Source: Affinundibacterium baiyunense
GTDB taxonomy: Bacteria > Pseudomonadota > Gammaproteobacteria > Burkholderiales > Burkholderiaceae_D
Direction: 5' to 3'
Assembly: GCF_018139645.1 (NCBI RefSeq)
Contig: NZ_JAGSPM010000003.1
Span: forward strand, 1-64,000
DNA: 64,000 nt
Made by a program: the position numbers and the translations under genes
Part shown: positions 1 through 9,330 of the stretch, piece by piece
Position numbering within the stretch: the stretch's first letter is position 1
How the letters are laid out: each line of letters opens with the position of its first letter
Notes under the pieces: generated by a model
Databases searched by the model: none
What the model was told of the DNA's origin: nothing
Seen by the model: the letters and a program-made list of their open reading frames with translations, nothing else

Positions 1-47
1 GAATACATTCACTACTATAATCATGAGCGAATCAAACTAAAACTAAA

Positions 48-82
48 AGGGCTGAGTCCTGTTCAATACAGAAATCAGCCCT
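48..82 (-). terminator. Probable Rho-independent terminator of the TonB receptor gene
   Basis: An 8-bp perfect inverted repeat (AGGGCTGA at 48-55 and TCAGCCCT at 75-82) lies about 85 bp beyond the receptor stop codon. Read on the minus strand the stem is followed by a T-rich tail (TTTTAGTTTTAG). The loop itself contains a short CTGT/ACAG pair. Confidence 0.6.
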
Positions 83-167
83 CCTATGCATAACTAACAA
101 ACTGTCCAACTATTTGGGGTCACTTCAAAGTCGGGCTGTTTTATAGAAAGGCAAAACTAAGAATCGA

Positions 168-2813
168 TTAGAACTTCGCGCTCAAACTGATTCTGTACAT
201 TCTTTCGCCAATAAATGACCACGCTGGATAACCCATCTTTAATGGATCTTTTACCGTTGTATTCGCTGCAGCTGCACCATATTGCACGTCATCTTCTTTC
301 AACAGATTTGTTGCTTCAAATGCCAAACGAAGATTCTTATTGATGTTCCAGCCAAAGCTAGCGTCCAAAGTACCGTAGGCATCATGCATACGATTTCCAT
401 ACCAACCTGTTTCACGTACCATGTACTTGGAGCGCCAGTTGTAAGCTAAGCGCGCAGAATAGGTCTCATTTTCCCAGTAACCAACTAAATTGGCATTGTG
501 CTTAGAAGACAATGTGAACACATTCAACTGATCCTGATAGCTTGTTGATGGTGCTTTCGCGTCAGACAAAGTGTAGTTAGCAACGACACCAAAGCCATTG
601 TCGAATGCATGGTTAATTTGCGCTTCAATACCATTAATTTTTCCACCGCCGGCATTGATGTACTGATTCACAGTCCAACTGTCTTTACCGCTATCAGGAC
701 TCACTACACCAATTGTTTGATTAATCTTGGTTGCAGTCGTAATAAAGTTATTGATATCTTTGTGGAAGTACATCAATGAGAACAAATTACCTTTCCCATA
801 GTAATATTCCACGCCCAAATCAAACTGCGTTGACTTCATTGGCTTCAAGCCTGCACTACCAAAACTCACTGTCTCGTTACCAGCTACCGTGTCTTGGAAC
901 CCTGATTGCGTTGCAATAAACATGTTTTCATAATTTGGACGCGTGATGGCCTGCGATGCAGTAAAACGCAAAATGGAATTACTATTCAAATCGTATGCCA
1001 CGTTCAGACTTGGCAATACATCGTTATAGCTCGCTGATTCTGTCTTTTTCGTACGACCCCAACCAGCATTTTGTGCGATATCGCCAGCAGCAACCGCGGT
1101 ACCATCCAGCTTATAACCTTCTGCGGTGACATCGGAACTAATGTAACGCAAACCGAAATTTCCATGCCACTGATCTTGTTCAAAATTAAACATACCGTAT
1201 AGCGCAGTATTGTCTTCGTTTAACTTACCATAACCGCCGCGCTCTTCAATCCAACCAGTCACATTTTGATTTGTATTCGCCATCATCGCTGCGATATTTG
1301 GACGTGGCGATGACCATCCCAATGAACCCATTGCCATACTACCGTCGTACAAGCTGGAAGTAGCAACCTCTTTCGCCGTTGCAGCAAAAGATGCACGATC
1401 TGTCGCCTTTCTGAAAGTGTGATCAGATTTGCGGAAACCAGTTTTGAAAGACGTAATCGCACCCCAATTGACGTTCAAACTTAAGTCAGCTTGAGCGAAA
1501 TTTTCTTTATCTGCGTTCGGTCCGCGTGAGGTAGCCCAAGAACCAGCTGGACCAGTTTTTGCTGGCAAATTCGCTACTGAAACGTTTTGGCTCGATGCTG
1601 GAGAAATCACAATCTGTTTACCAGTTGCGTCAATCGCTCCTGTCCATTTAGGCAAAGTGGCACCAGCTGTCCACCAACCATAAGAATAGTTGGTTGTCAT
1701 TGAAGTACCGCCGTCTGCCTTGGTGGTTCCCGCCATCGCATCTAATTTGTAGCCTTCGCCTTTATAAGTTGCATTTAAGGTGAAGCTGTCAGAAGTCATC
1801 TTACCTTGACGTGCCCAAGTTTGAAGGAAAGCATCACTCGCTTTAGCGGCAGTTGTATTACTCTTCAAACAAACGCCATCTGGGTTAAAGGCAGATTTAA
1901 CGCTAGTATTGCGTTGTGTGCAGTTTGGATCATGGAAAATATAGTGACTGGTGTTGGAGTTATCTGCATCCAGTTCCAACTTCATATAATTCAAACCTAA
2001 ATCCAAGCCTTGCACTGGACGTGCTTGTAGGTTGATATTGAGCGCAGAGCGTTTACGTTCTTGCACAAATGTAGTTGGCGCAACGTCAGCAGACCAACGA
2101 GAATCAGATTCTACGCCACGACGAATATAATCACCTTTCTCGTGCGCGCCTGCGATTAACACACCAAAAGTATTGGCATCATTTTTCCAACTGAACATGC
2201 CCGACAAATCAGTCGATACTTTATCGCTCACACTACCTTTTCCAGCCTTAGCACCAACGTAGGCGGTGCCAGATTTCATGTCTAAAGGCTTACGTGTTTT
2301 CACGATGACGGTGCCGCCGATACCACCTTCCGTCAAATCTGCCTGGGACGATTTGTACACATCCATACCACCAATCAATTCAGAAGGTAATAATGAATAA
2401 TTGAATGAGCGATCCAGCGCCTGCTGATCATACCAACCTGTCGAAGCGACTGTTTGTCCATTCAAAGTCGTGTAAGTCATTTGTGGATCAGATCCACGCA
2501 CAGATACAGAAGCACCTTGGCCAAATGCACGACCAACAGTCACGCCTGGAATACGACCCAATGATTCGCCAACATCGGTATCTGGCAATTTACCGACATC
2601 TTCAGCTGACACCGCATCGACAACAGAATTCGCATTTCGCTTAATGTTCACTGCACTTTGCAGTGCCATACGAATGCCAGTCACAGTGACTTGCTGAGAT
2701 TCCTCTTTCTTAGTGTCGACTTGTTGCGCTTGTGCAGACATCGCAACAGTCATCACCAACACAGAAACGGCTGATGCAATAGGCGTCAAACCAGGTTTCA
2801 AATTACTTTTCAT
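168..2813 (-). CDS. TonB-dependent outer-membrane receptor (TonB-Xanth-Caul type)
   Basis: An 881-residue outer-membrane active transporter. It has a signal peptide ending near AMSAQAQ (residue 29), then a TonB-box/extension region with VTVTGIR, a plug domain at about 55-175 (GKLPDTDVGESLGRIPGV, then GGIGGTVIVKTRKP), and a beta-barrel to a C-terminal phenylalanine (SLSAKF). The SFNYSLLPSELI stretch and overall layout match the Xanthomonas/Caulobacter subfamily usually linked to carbohydrate or oligosaccharide uptake. The substrate cannot be read from the sequence, and no glycoside hydrolase or inner-membrane transporter is adjacent. The start is supported by a GGGGGA Shine-Dalgarno motif just upstream. 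It is transcribed alone, with an operator-like region upstream and a terminator downstream. The family call is firm; substrate unknown. Confidence 0.93.
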   Translation of the reverse strand: MKSNLKPGLTPIASAVSVLVMTVAMSAQAQQVDTKKEESQQVTVTGIRMALQSAVNIKRNANSVVDAVSAEDVGKLPDTDVGESLGRIPGVTVGRAFGQGASVSVRGSDPQMTYTTLNGQTVASTGWYDQQALDRSFNYSLLPSELIGGMDVYKSSQADLTEGGIGGTVIVKTRKPLDMKSGTAYVGAKAGKGSVSDKVSTDLSGMFSWKNDANTFGVLIAGAHEKGDYIRRGVESDSRWSADVAPTTFVQERKRSALNINLQARPVQGLDLGLNYMKLELDADNSNTSHYIFHDPNCTQRNTSVKSAFNPDGVCLKSNTTAAKASDAFLQTWARQGKMTSDSFTLNATYKGEGYKLDAMAGTTKADGGTSMTTNYSYGWWTAGATLPKWTGAIDATGKQIVISPASSQNVSVANLPAKTGPAGSWATSRGPNADKENFAQADLSLNVNWGAITSFKTGFRKSDHTFRKATDRASFAATAKEVATSSLYDGSMAMGSLGWSSPRPNIAAMMANTNQNVTGWIEERGGYGKLNEDNTALYGMFNFEQDQWHGNFGLRYISSDVTAEGYKLDGTAVAAGDIAQNAGWGRTKKTESASYNDVLPSLNVAYDLNSNSILRFTASQAITRPNYENMFIATQSGFQDTVAGNETVSFGSAGLKPMKSTQFDLGVEYYYGKGNLFSLMYFHKDINNFITTATKINQTIGVVSPDSGKDSWTVNQYINAGGGKINGIEAQINHAFDNGFGVVANYTLSDAKAPSTSYQDQLNVFTLSSKHNANLVGYWENETYSARLAYNWRSKYMVRETGWYGNRMHDAYGTLDASFGWNINKNLRLAFEATNLLKEDDVQYGAAAANTTVKDPLKMGYPAWSFIGERMYRISLSAKF

Positions 2814-3160
2814 TTATTCCCCCAAGACTTCCATAAAAACCAAAACACATTCAATGCTTAGCAGATCTCAACATCCTATGCTGCTTCGCGCGACTTACCA
2901 CTTATCAAGAAAAACCAAACCACTTTAAGAGAATAATCAAAACCAGATAAACACCACTTCTCGCGATCTTGGTTTTGAATTCCTGACCAAACAAGTTCGC
3001 CATGTTGGAGCAAATTTAGCAACTCGTTGGCCAGGTTCTCAATGAAATAACTTCAAAAAAACTCCCCCCACAGGAATATTCACCTAATTAAATCGCTTAT
3101 TGATGATTTAAAGTCAGCTAAACATATCAATTTTTGAAGAAACTTCACTTTAGATTTGTC

Positions 3161-3237
3161 AATACCAATTGTCAAGCGGTATTCATGTGGTATTATTTTT
3201 ATTTGATTGGTATTACCTACTTTTGACAAATGGTATT
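3161..3237. promoter_or_regulatory. Cluster of GGTATT/AATACC words, putative operator array for the TonB receptor
   Basis: AATACC at 3161-3166 and GGTATT at 3178, 3189, 3209 and 3232 fall within 77 bp. The 3209 copy forms the symmetric core GGTATTACC. The cluster is about 350-400 bp upstream of the receptor start. GntR/HutC-type regulators bind symmetric sites with TGGT...ACC half-sites, so a GntR-like regulator is one guess. No regulator gene is nearby. Confidence 0.4.
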
Positions 3238-3316
3238 AGCATGCAGCACCCCACACACAACTTAAGTCATTGAATAAAAAAGATTTATTTAATTTCGACG
3301 GGAGTAATTATTGAGA

Positions 3317-3344
3317 TGGTATGTTGACTCAATCCAACATACCA
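3317..3344. repeat. Perfect 10-bp inverted repeat
   Basis: TGGTATGTTG (3317-3326) and CAACATACCA (3335-3344) form perfect arms around an 8-nt loop. No T-run follows on either strand, so an operator or RNA hairpin fits better than a terminator. Confidence 0.5.
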
Positions 3345-3608
3345 ATTTAAAAAATGAAGTTATTTTTAAGCCTCTAAGAAAAAACGCGGATTCAAGTTAA
3401 ATTACTTGATTGATTTTCAAAATAATTACTATTCAAGAGCGCACAAATAGGAAAGCTGGTCATGGAACTTGACCAAAATACGGCAAGCGCGCGATCATGA
3501 GTTAAGTTCTAACTGAATACACTTTGCTTGGATTTGATATCGTAGTTCGATGAAATACCAAGCAAATTATTTAGCATCGATTACTCAACACCGACGACGT
3601 AAATCACT

Positions 3609-4352
3609 ATGCCTCAGCACTATCTTGCAAAACTCACTTCTCCTAAACGCGATGCCAAAGCAAATCTGCATCTAGGTGTGACCTTGTGCTGGATTGCAGG
3701 TGCGCTGAATGCGGGAGGCTTTTTAGCGGTTGGCGAGTACACCTCGCATATGACAGGCTTGCTTTCAACCGCTGCAGATGAACTAATCCTTGGACACAGC
3801 ATGGCAGCGCTCGCAGCGCTATTTATGATGTTATCGTTTATTTGTGGCGCAGCTTGCACTGCTTTAATTGTGAATTACGCGCGGCGTAATTTTCCTCGCT
3901 TTATCTATTCGCCAGTCTTATTTTTAGAAGCTGTTTTGCTACTCATCTTCGGCATGCTGGGGCAAGGAATGTTAAAGCACGAAATGATAACCGTGTCGTT
4001 TACTGCGATTTTGTTGTGCTACATGATGGGCTTACAAAACGCCTTGATCACCAAAATTTCACACGCAGAAATTCGCACTACACACGTCACCGGATTAGTC
4101 ACCGATATTGGTATCGAACTGGGAAAACTACTCTACTGGAATCGCGATCATGAACATGATCAGGATTTAAAAGTGATCGTCAACAAGCAGAAACTCAAGC
4201 TTCATTGCACACTGGTTTTGTCATTCGCAATAGGCGGTGTACTTGGTGCTGCAGGCTTCAAACATTTAGGATTTATTTCTAGCGCGCCGCTGGCACTGGC
4301 ATTAATCGCACTGGCGCTTGCGCCGATGTTTAGTAACGCAAGTGCCGAATAA
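3609..4352 (+). CDS. YoaK/DUF1275 family inner-membrane protein
   Basis: A 247-residue multi-spanning membrane protein. Features of the DUF1275 (YoaK) family are the start of the first helix (TLCWIAGALNAGGFLAVGEYTSHMTG), the MGLQNALITKIS motif and the following HVTGLVTDIGIELGK. I count about six hydrophobic segments. A charged cytoplasmic loop (YWNRDHEHDQDLK) precedes the last two. The molecular function of the family is not established. It stands alone, followed by a strong stem-loop terminator. The family assignment is confident; no role is inferred. Confidence 0.88.
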   Translation: MPQHYLAKLTSPKRDAKANLHLGVTLCWIAGALNAGGFLAVGEYTSHMTGLLSTAADELILGHSMAALAALFMMLSFICGAACTALIVNYARRNFPRFIYSPVLFLEAVLLLIFGMLGQGMLKHEMITVSFTAILLCYMMGLQNALITKISHAEIRTTHVTGLVTDIGIELGKLLYWNRDHEHDQDLKVIVNKQKLKLHCTLVLSFAIGGVLGAAGFKHLGFISSAPLALALIALALAPMFSNASAE

Positions 4353-4390
4353 AAATGAGCGCATTCAAGTAATTTGAAGGCGCTCATTTT
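4352..4390 (+). terminator. Strong Rho-independent terminator after the YoaK-like gene
   Basis: AAAATGAGCGC (4352-4362) pairs perfectly with GCGCTCATTTT (4380-4390), giving a GC-rich stem flanked by A and T runs. It begins at the stop codon and could act in both directions, also ending transcription from the converging M28 peptidase gene. Confidence 0.85.
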
Positions 4391-4584
4391 ATGTCGAATC
4401 AAATCAAACTTCGTTCACCATATATTCACCAATACCACTTAGCTTCAAACATCTCTACGCAAACATTGCGAGTAGTCAAATGTAAATCAAGAGGAGTCCG
4501 CTACTACACTGCAACAAACTTGCCTATCAACGGATTCTGGTACAACGATGAAGTAGTTGGTGTAATTTTCTGTTCCTTGGTGAT

Positions 4585-6054
4585 TTATTTTTTTGCAGCC
4601 TTTATTACCGACAACAATTCTGCCCCTGAACCAAAACCGATCGGCGCTTGTGCTGCCATCCACGCAAACACGGCATACGTCGCCGCCGCTTGATTGATGC
4701 GTGCAGGTTCGATTTTATCGAATGTGTCATCGGGCGTATGGTGTAAATCAAAATAGTCATCTGCTTTTAACGCCAACCCAAAGCTTGCTGCGCCAGCCAT
4801 TCGCAAATCACCCATATCCGGCCCAGGAAAAGCATTGTTATCGCCAGCTTCTATGCCCAAAGGAGCCAGAATGGTGTGCATTTGCTTTACCAAAGGCAAG
4901 GCTTCTGCGCGCACGAAGGAAGCCATTTTGGTGACTGGACCTTGTCCTAAATCTGCCTCAGCAGCTGCTTGAATTTTTGTAATTTGCGATTGATGCGCTG
5001 CTAAATACGCTTTCCCACCAAACAGACCTTGCTCTTCATTCGCAAATAAAACGACACGAATACTGCGTTTTGGTTTGAGTCCATTACGCTTAATAAATTC
5101 TGCTGCAGCCATCGTGATCGCACATCCTGCACCATCATCAATTGCGCCGGTACCCAAATCCCAAGAATCTAAATGACCTCCAATTAAGACATACTCGTTC
5201 GGCAATTCACTACCAGTCATTTCTCCAATCACGTTGTAAGACGTGTAGGTACCTGCAGCGCTCGCACTAATTTCCAATTTTAATGAAACTGGCTTGCCGC
5301 GCTTCAGCATACGAGCTACTAAATCGGCATCTGGATTTGACATTGCCGCCGCTGGAATCTGCGGCACATCAGAGTCATAAGTCATCACACCGGTATGCGG
5401 CAAGCGATGGCTATCGGTACCAACCGAACGAATCACAATCGCCACCGCCCCTTTTCGCGCTGCTTCGGATGCGCCTTTGGAGCGGCCAGGCACCACTAAG
5501 CCGTACTCATTTGAGTTTTGCATCTTATGATTAATGAAGACAATTTTGCCGCGCACTTTTTCATTCGGCGCTGCTAGCATGTCTTTCAAGGTCGCGAATT
5601 CAACTAGTTCGGCAGTTAATCCATTCTGTGGCGTCGCCACGGTATTTCCCAGCGCCGTAATCACCAAAGCTTGCGGGAAAGGCGCTGTAATTTCAGCCTT
5701 CTCGATACCACGCTTCCAACTTGGAAAAGTCACTGGCTCTTTCCATACCTTATCAAAACCAAGCTCTTTAAACTTCGCTTCTGCCCAAGCAACTGCTAGC
5801 GCATCGCCTGGGCTTCCAGCCATCCTAGGTCCAACCTCTGTCGTCAATGATTCTAGAATTTTGTAACTTAAGTTGTCTGTGCGCGCAGCATCGCGTATCC
5901 ATGCGGCGGTTTGTAATTCTTTTTCACTAAAAACCGCAGGCTTTTTATCGTCATTCGCTGGACTTGCAAAAATATTCGCAGAACTAAATAAACAACTTAG
6001 CAATAAGGCCAATCCAGCACTCTTCAATGTTCGAATCTCTTTTCTATTAAACAT
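4585..6054 (-). CDS. Secreted M28 family zinc aminopeptidase/carboxypeptidase with PA domain
   Basis: A 489-residue exported peptidase. It has an N-terminal signal peptide (hydrophobic core ALLLSCLFSSANIFA), a protease-associated domain at about 140-260, and an M28 catalytic domain at about 280-470. Metal-ligand and catalytic motifs are visible: GGHLDSWDLGTGAIDDGAG (His, Asp and bridging Asp), NEEQGLFGG (catalytic Glu and Glu ligand), and DLHHTPDDTFDKI (terminal His). The PA-M28 arrangement resembles plasma glutamate carboxypeptidase-like enzymes, which act on peptides; specificity cannot be read. The start is supported by AAGGGA about 6 nt upstream. It is monocistronic. Confidence 0.92.
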   Translation of the reverse strand: MFNRKEIRTLKSAGLALLLSCLFSSANIFASPANDDKKPAVFSEKELQTAAWIRDAARTDNLSYKILESLTTEVGPRMAGSPGDALAVAWAEAKFKELGFDKVWKEPVTFPSWKRGIEKAEITAPFPQALVITALGNTVATPQNGLTAELVEFATLKDMLAAPNEKVRGKIVFINHKMQNSNEYGLVVPGRSKGASEAARKGAVAIVIRSVGTDSHRLPHTGVMTYDSDVPQIPAAAMSNPDADLVARMLKRGKPVSLKLEISASAAGTYTSYNVIGEMTGSELPNEYVLIGGHLDSWDLGTGAIDDGAGCAITMAAAEFIKRNGLKPKRSIRVVLFANEEQGLFGGKAYLAAHQSQITKIQAAAEADLGQGPVTKMASFVRAEALPLVKQMHTILAPLGIEAGDNNAFPGPDMGDLRMAGAASFGLALKADDYFDLHHTPDDTFDKIEPARINQAAATYAVFAWMAAQAPIGFGSGAELLSVIKAAKK

Positions 6055-6488
6055 GTTTTTCCCTTGATCGTGATTTTTCTTGTGATATAAAACAAAACTT
6101 CAGCTGATTTTGACACCCCATAAAAACAATTAAGCAGACAAGTTCAGCTCTACAAAGTTCCTCTTGCGCTTATTTCCAATGCATCAAACACAAACAAATT
6201 TTCTTTAAAACCCGCAAAACAAAAAGCATAAACCATTGATAATTAAGGATTAAATTAAATTTCACGAGATCATCCAACTTACTTTACAGCGATCGAATAT
6301 CGACTATACTTAACATCGTTGCATCAAAGAAATTTTCCTGTCCCGATTTTAGTTCAAGTCTTCTATAAGATATAATACATAGGTAGGTTAAAATAGGAAT
6401 CTGGTTTTGTTCAACATCTACCGTTGTTGAAGCATCAAGCCGACCAGAATTGATAGACATAGCATTGCCGTATTTGCCCTCGGATCAC
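6055..6488. other. Intergenic region between divergent M28 peptidase and DUF3579 gene
   Basis: About 430 bp with no credible gene. A TATAAT hexamer at 6371-6376, with TTTAGT 17 bp upstream (6348-6353), is a plausible sigma70-type promoter for the DUF3579 gene. Nothing else recognisable was seen. Confidence 0.45.
6348..6376 (+). promoter_or_regulatory. Putative sigma70 promoter of the DUF3579 gene
   Basis: -10 TATAAT (6371-6376) matches consensus and the -35 TTTAGT (6348-6353) is weak; the spacer is 17 bp. It lies about 110 bp upstream of the chosen start. Confidence 0.35.
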
Positions 6489-6827
6489 ATGACTGATACA
6501 GCCAAACACGCTCCCAAGCCAATAAGTGAGTTCTTTATCCAAGGTCTCACCAGTGATGGCAAACAGTTCCGTCCAAGCGATTGGGCCGAACGTCTTTGTG
6601 GTGCGATGTCGTGCTTTCGTCCTGAAGGCGGTAGAAACGCGCATTTACAATATTCGCCCTACGTTCGCCCTATACTACTAAATGGCGTTCGCTCGGTGGT
6701 GGTGAATGAAGCCCTACGTGAAATTGAGCCACTCGCTTTTCACTTTGTGATGAGTTTTGCAAAAGATAATGACTTGCAAATTATCGATGCATGTTTATTG
6801 CCTGAACCAACACCGGCCAAATCCTAA
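6489..6827 (+). CDS. DUF3579 domain protein
   Basis: A 112-residue cytoplasmic protein from the ATG at 6489 (MTDTAKHAPKP). A TTG 39 bp upstream would extend the frame but adds a non-conserved leader, so I use the ATG. It matches the DUF3579 family, seen mainly in Betaproteobacteria, including ISEFFIQGLTSDGKQFRPSD, the WAERLCGAMSCF stretch and the conserved VNEALREIEPLAFHFVMSFA. No function is known. It is monocistronic and converges on a small membrane-protein gene. Confidence 0.8.
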   Translation: MTDTAKHAPKPISEFFIQGLTSDGKQFRPSDWAERLCGAMSCFRPEGGRNAHLQYSPYVRPILLNGVRSVVVNEALREIEPLAFHFVMSFAKDNDLQIIDACLLPEPTPAKS

Positions 6828-6910
6828 GTGATTTTCACGCGCCTCATATCTAGATGATGTGATCATGCTGGATCACTAAGTAAAAAACTTCAATCGTCTA
6901 GTACCTGATC

Positions 6911-7156
6911 TTATTCGCGAAGCCTACGCATCAGTAATCCAATCGCAACTGAGATTAAAAAACTCAAGCCGAAAGCAAACGCACTGGCGATCATAAAAAA
7001 TGAATCGAGAGATCCAGCTTCAACATACGTCAACAATTCAAACAGCAACGTCGCACTAATTGCTGACAAGGCACTTGCCAGCAAAAATCGTCGCTGCGAA
7101 CGGTGCCAAACCACTGCCGAAACGATAGCAATCAGACTTAAGTACAAGATAGACAT
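6911..7156 (-). CDS. Small membrane protein, function unknown
   Basis: An 81-residue protein with three predicted membrane helices (about 2-16, 25-45 and 53-76), ending in a positively charged tail RRLRE. The hydrophobic periodicity and Arg-rich turns make it a credible gene, but I recognise no family. It converges with the DUF3579 gene, and the 213 bp to the antiporter gene hold its promoter. Confidence 0.6.
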   Translation of the reverse strand: MSILYLSLIAIVSAVVWHRSQRRFLLASALSAISATLLFELLTYVEAGSLDSFFMIASAFAFGLSFLISVAIGLLMRRLRE

Positions 7157-7369
7157 AAGCTTCCTTATCTAAGGATTTTTAGCAGAGGTCAGGATGTGTA
7201 AGCTACAATAATTAGCTCGAACAATAATAAATCAAATCTGATTGGATTGGATCTTGACGCAAGCTAGGATACAAGAAAACGCTCAATTAAATTAGGCATC
7301 AATCCAATTGCAACTACCCACTCATAAGCACACATTTGTCACTACCCGACATCGAATCGAAAAGCTCAC

Positions 7370-8632
7370 ATGCCATCCCCAACACATGTCCAATTGATAG
7401 GCGCAATTCTGTTCGTGATCGCGATCATCCATACATTCTCCACTAAGTTTTTTGAGCGTTTAGCACATGCAAAGCCATCTCACTCTGGCCTGTGGCATCT
7501 GCTAGGTGAAGTCGAGGTGGTGTTCGGTTTTTGGGCATTTGTGTTGATGCTTGCAATCTTTGGTTTAGAAGGATCGCAAGCAGCTACCACTTATATCGAC
7601 TCGCGCAATTTCACAGAACCGATGTTCGTTTTTGCCATCATGGTCATCGCTGGCACCCGGCCCATCATTCAATCAAGTATGTCAGCTGTGAAATGGCTAG
7701 CAAACCTATTGCCCTTGCCGGGAAGTTTAGGTTTGTATTTGATTGTCATGATTACGGTTCCGCTATTAGGTTCGTTCATCACAGAGCCAGCGGCAATGAC
7801 TTTAGCCGCACTCATGATCGCCGAATGTTTTTTCTCACGCCCTGTATCGAATCGCTTTAAGTACGCCACCTTAGGCTTACTTTTTGTGAATGTATCCATA
7901 GGCGGAACACTCACTCCATTCGCCGCACCACCTGTCCTCATGGTGGCGGGCAAATGGGGATGGGGCATGCCATTCATGCTGACAATGATAGGATGGAAAG
8001 CGGCAGCTGCGATCAGCTTTAGCACCATCTGCATGGCAGCACTATTTCATCGTGAATTAATTCAATTGCCGCAATCCAGCCCGACCAAAGAGGTACAGAG
8101 AACACCGCTTGTCTTAAGTATCGTTCACTTTGCTTTCCTGACTGCCGTGGTCGTGTTTGCGCATCACCCAGCAATCTTCATGGGCTTATTCTTGTTTTTT
8201 CTGGGCATTACACAAGCCTACCAACAACACCAAGATCGTTTGATTTTGCGCGAAGGATTGTTAGTGGCGTTTTTTCTGGCAGGTCTAGTGGTGTTGGGGG
8301 GGCAGCAGCAATGGTGGCTACAACCTGTATTGCTTAGCATGAGTAGCGATCAAGTGTTTTATGGCGCCACCATACTCACCGCAGTAACTGACAATGCAGC
8401 ACTCACTTATCTAGGTTCATTGGTAGAAGGACTATCTGATAGCTTCAAATACGCTTTGGTCACTGGTGCCGTGACTGGCGGCGGTTTAACCATCATTGCG
8501 AATGCGCCCAATCCAGCTGGTTTTGCGATTCTTCGCGGTCACTTTAAAGACGAGGCAATTCATCCATTCGGACTATTCCTAGCAGCTTTGGGACCCACTA
8601 TCATTGCTGCGTTGGCGTTTCGCTTGCTCTAA
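7370..8632 (+). CDS. Putative Na+/H+ antiporter
   Basis: A 420-residue inner-membrane protein with about 11-12 hydrophobic segments. It resembles the putative Na+/H+ antiporter family (PF07399 type): an N-terminal HTFSTKFFERLA region, HLLGEVEVVFGFWA, then the half-helix motifs EPAAMTLAALMIAECF, GGTLTPFAAPPVLMVA and VTDNAALTYLGSLVEG. These Asp/Asn- and Pro-rich stretches resemble ion-binding elements of the wider ion transporter superfamily. It is likely a monovalent cation/proton exchanger, but ion and direction are unproven. No Shine-Dalgarno motif precedes the start. It is monocistronic. Confidence 0.8.
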   Translation: MPSPTHVQLIGAILFVIAIIHTFSTKFFERLAHAKPSHSGLWHLLGEVEVVFGFWAFVLMLAIFGLEGSQAATTYIDSRNFTEPMFVFAIMVIAGTRPIIQSSMSAVKWLANLLPLPGSLGLYLIVMITVPLLGSFITEPAAMTLAALMIAECFFSRPVSNRFKYATLGLLFVNVSIGGTLTPFAAPPVLMVAGKWGWGMPFMLTMIGWKAAAAISFSTICMAALFHRELIQLPQSSPTKEVQRTPLVLSIVHFAFLTAVVVFAHHPAIFMGLFLFFLGITQAYQQHQDRLILREGLLVAFFLAGLVVLGGQQQWWLQPVLLSMSSDQVFYGATILTAVTDNAALTYLGSLVEGLSDSFKYALVTGAVTGGGLTIIANAPNPAGFAILRGHFKDEAIHPFGLFLAALGPTIIAALAFRLL

Positions 8633-8743
8633 TTATTGCGGCTATGGTTGAATGATCTAAAGTTCTTTAAAGATTGCACTTAATGCTATGATTCCCACTT
8701 TCTTGATACATCATTTGCTTGAGGATTGCCCTCACCTACTACT

Positions 8744-9208
8744 ATGATTCTTGGTCACTTGCATCAAACTCAAACTATTCACTCAAGTGCCAGCACGGAT
8801 ATTGAAAATGCTCTACAGCACCTACGCGATACCGACTACACCAAAATCGCGCCCGGAAGATATCCGATCGATGGAGAACGCATGTTCGCGATCGTGCAAG
8901 ACCCAATTACGCAAAGTTGGGATCTTGGTTTCCCAGAATTTCATGCGCGTCATATTGATGTTCAGTATTTACTGTGTGGACAAGAGGCATTAGGCTTTTT
9001 GCCAGCGAACAGCAATCTCCAACCGACTGATGATTTTTTGGTGGAACGCGATATCGCATTTGTCGCACAACAAGAAAATGAAACGCGTATTGTCCTCACG
9101 GCTGGCATGTATGCTGTATTCTTTCCGGGCGAGCTACACCGTCCATGTCGTGCAGTGAATCAATCAATGCAAATCAAAAAAGTAGTGATAAAAATTTTAT
9201 CCAAATAA
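8744..9208 (+). CDS. YhcH/YjgK/YiaL family protein (EbgC/NanQ-like cupin)
   Basis: A 154-residue protein starting at the ATG at 8744 (MILGHLHQ), which matches where family members begin; a TTG six codons upstream is also open. The family fold is a beta-barrel cupin. Conserved features are PGRYPIDGERMFAIVQ, the EFHARHIDVQYLLCGQE metal-site region and MYAVFFPGELHRPCRA near the end. Members include NanQ (N-acetylneuraminate anomerase) and EbgC, both sugar-associated. No sialic acid or sugar operon is adjacent, so the substrate is unknown. Confidence 0.88.
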   Translation: MILGHLHQTQTIHSSASTDIENALQHLRDTDYTKIAPGRYPIDGERMFAIVQDPITQSWDLGFPEFHARHIDVQYLLCGQEALGFLPANSNLQPTDDFLVERDIAFVAQQENETRIVLTAGMYAVFFPGELHRPCRAVNQSMQIKKVVIKILSK

Positions 9209-9330
9209 CCGAAGATTTTCATCGCGCAGTTACGGTATGCTGCGCGGGTCTTGTAGTGATCTGTTGTTCACTTGTTGTGTATTCACTCAATTTCTTATTT
9301 CTAATATCTAATTTTTTAGGAGCAAATTCT

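Larger units (their letters stand above)
2814..3608. other. Long AT-rich intergenic region between TonB receptor and YoaK-like gene
   Basis: About 800 bp without a credible gene, separating two divergently transcribed genes. It holds a cluster of GGTATT words (3161-3237) and a perfect 10-bp inverted repeat (3317-3344), both listed separately. The rest shows no recognisable element to me. Confidence 0.7.

Noticed and set aside
4391..4693. 100-residue plus-strand open frame after the YoaK-like gene
   Set aside because: It starts inside the terminator stem region, overlaps the M28 peptidase 3' end and has no protein-like pattern.
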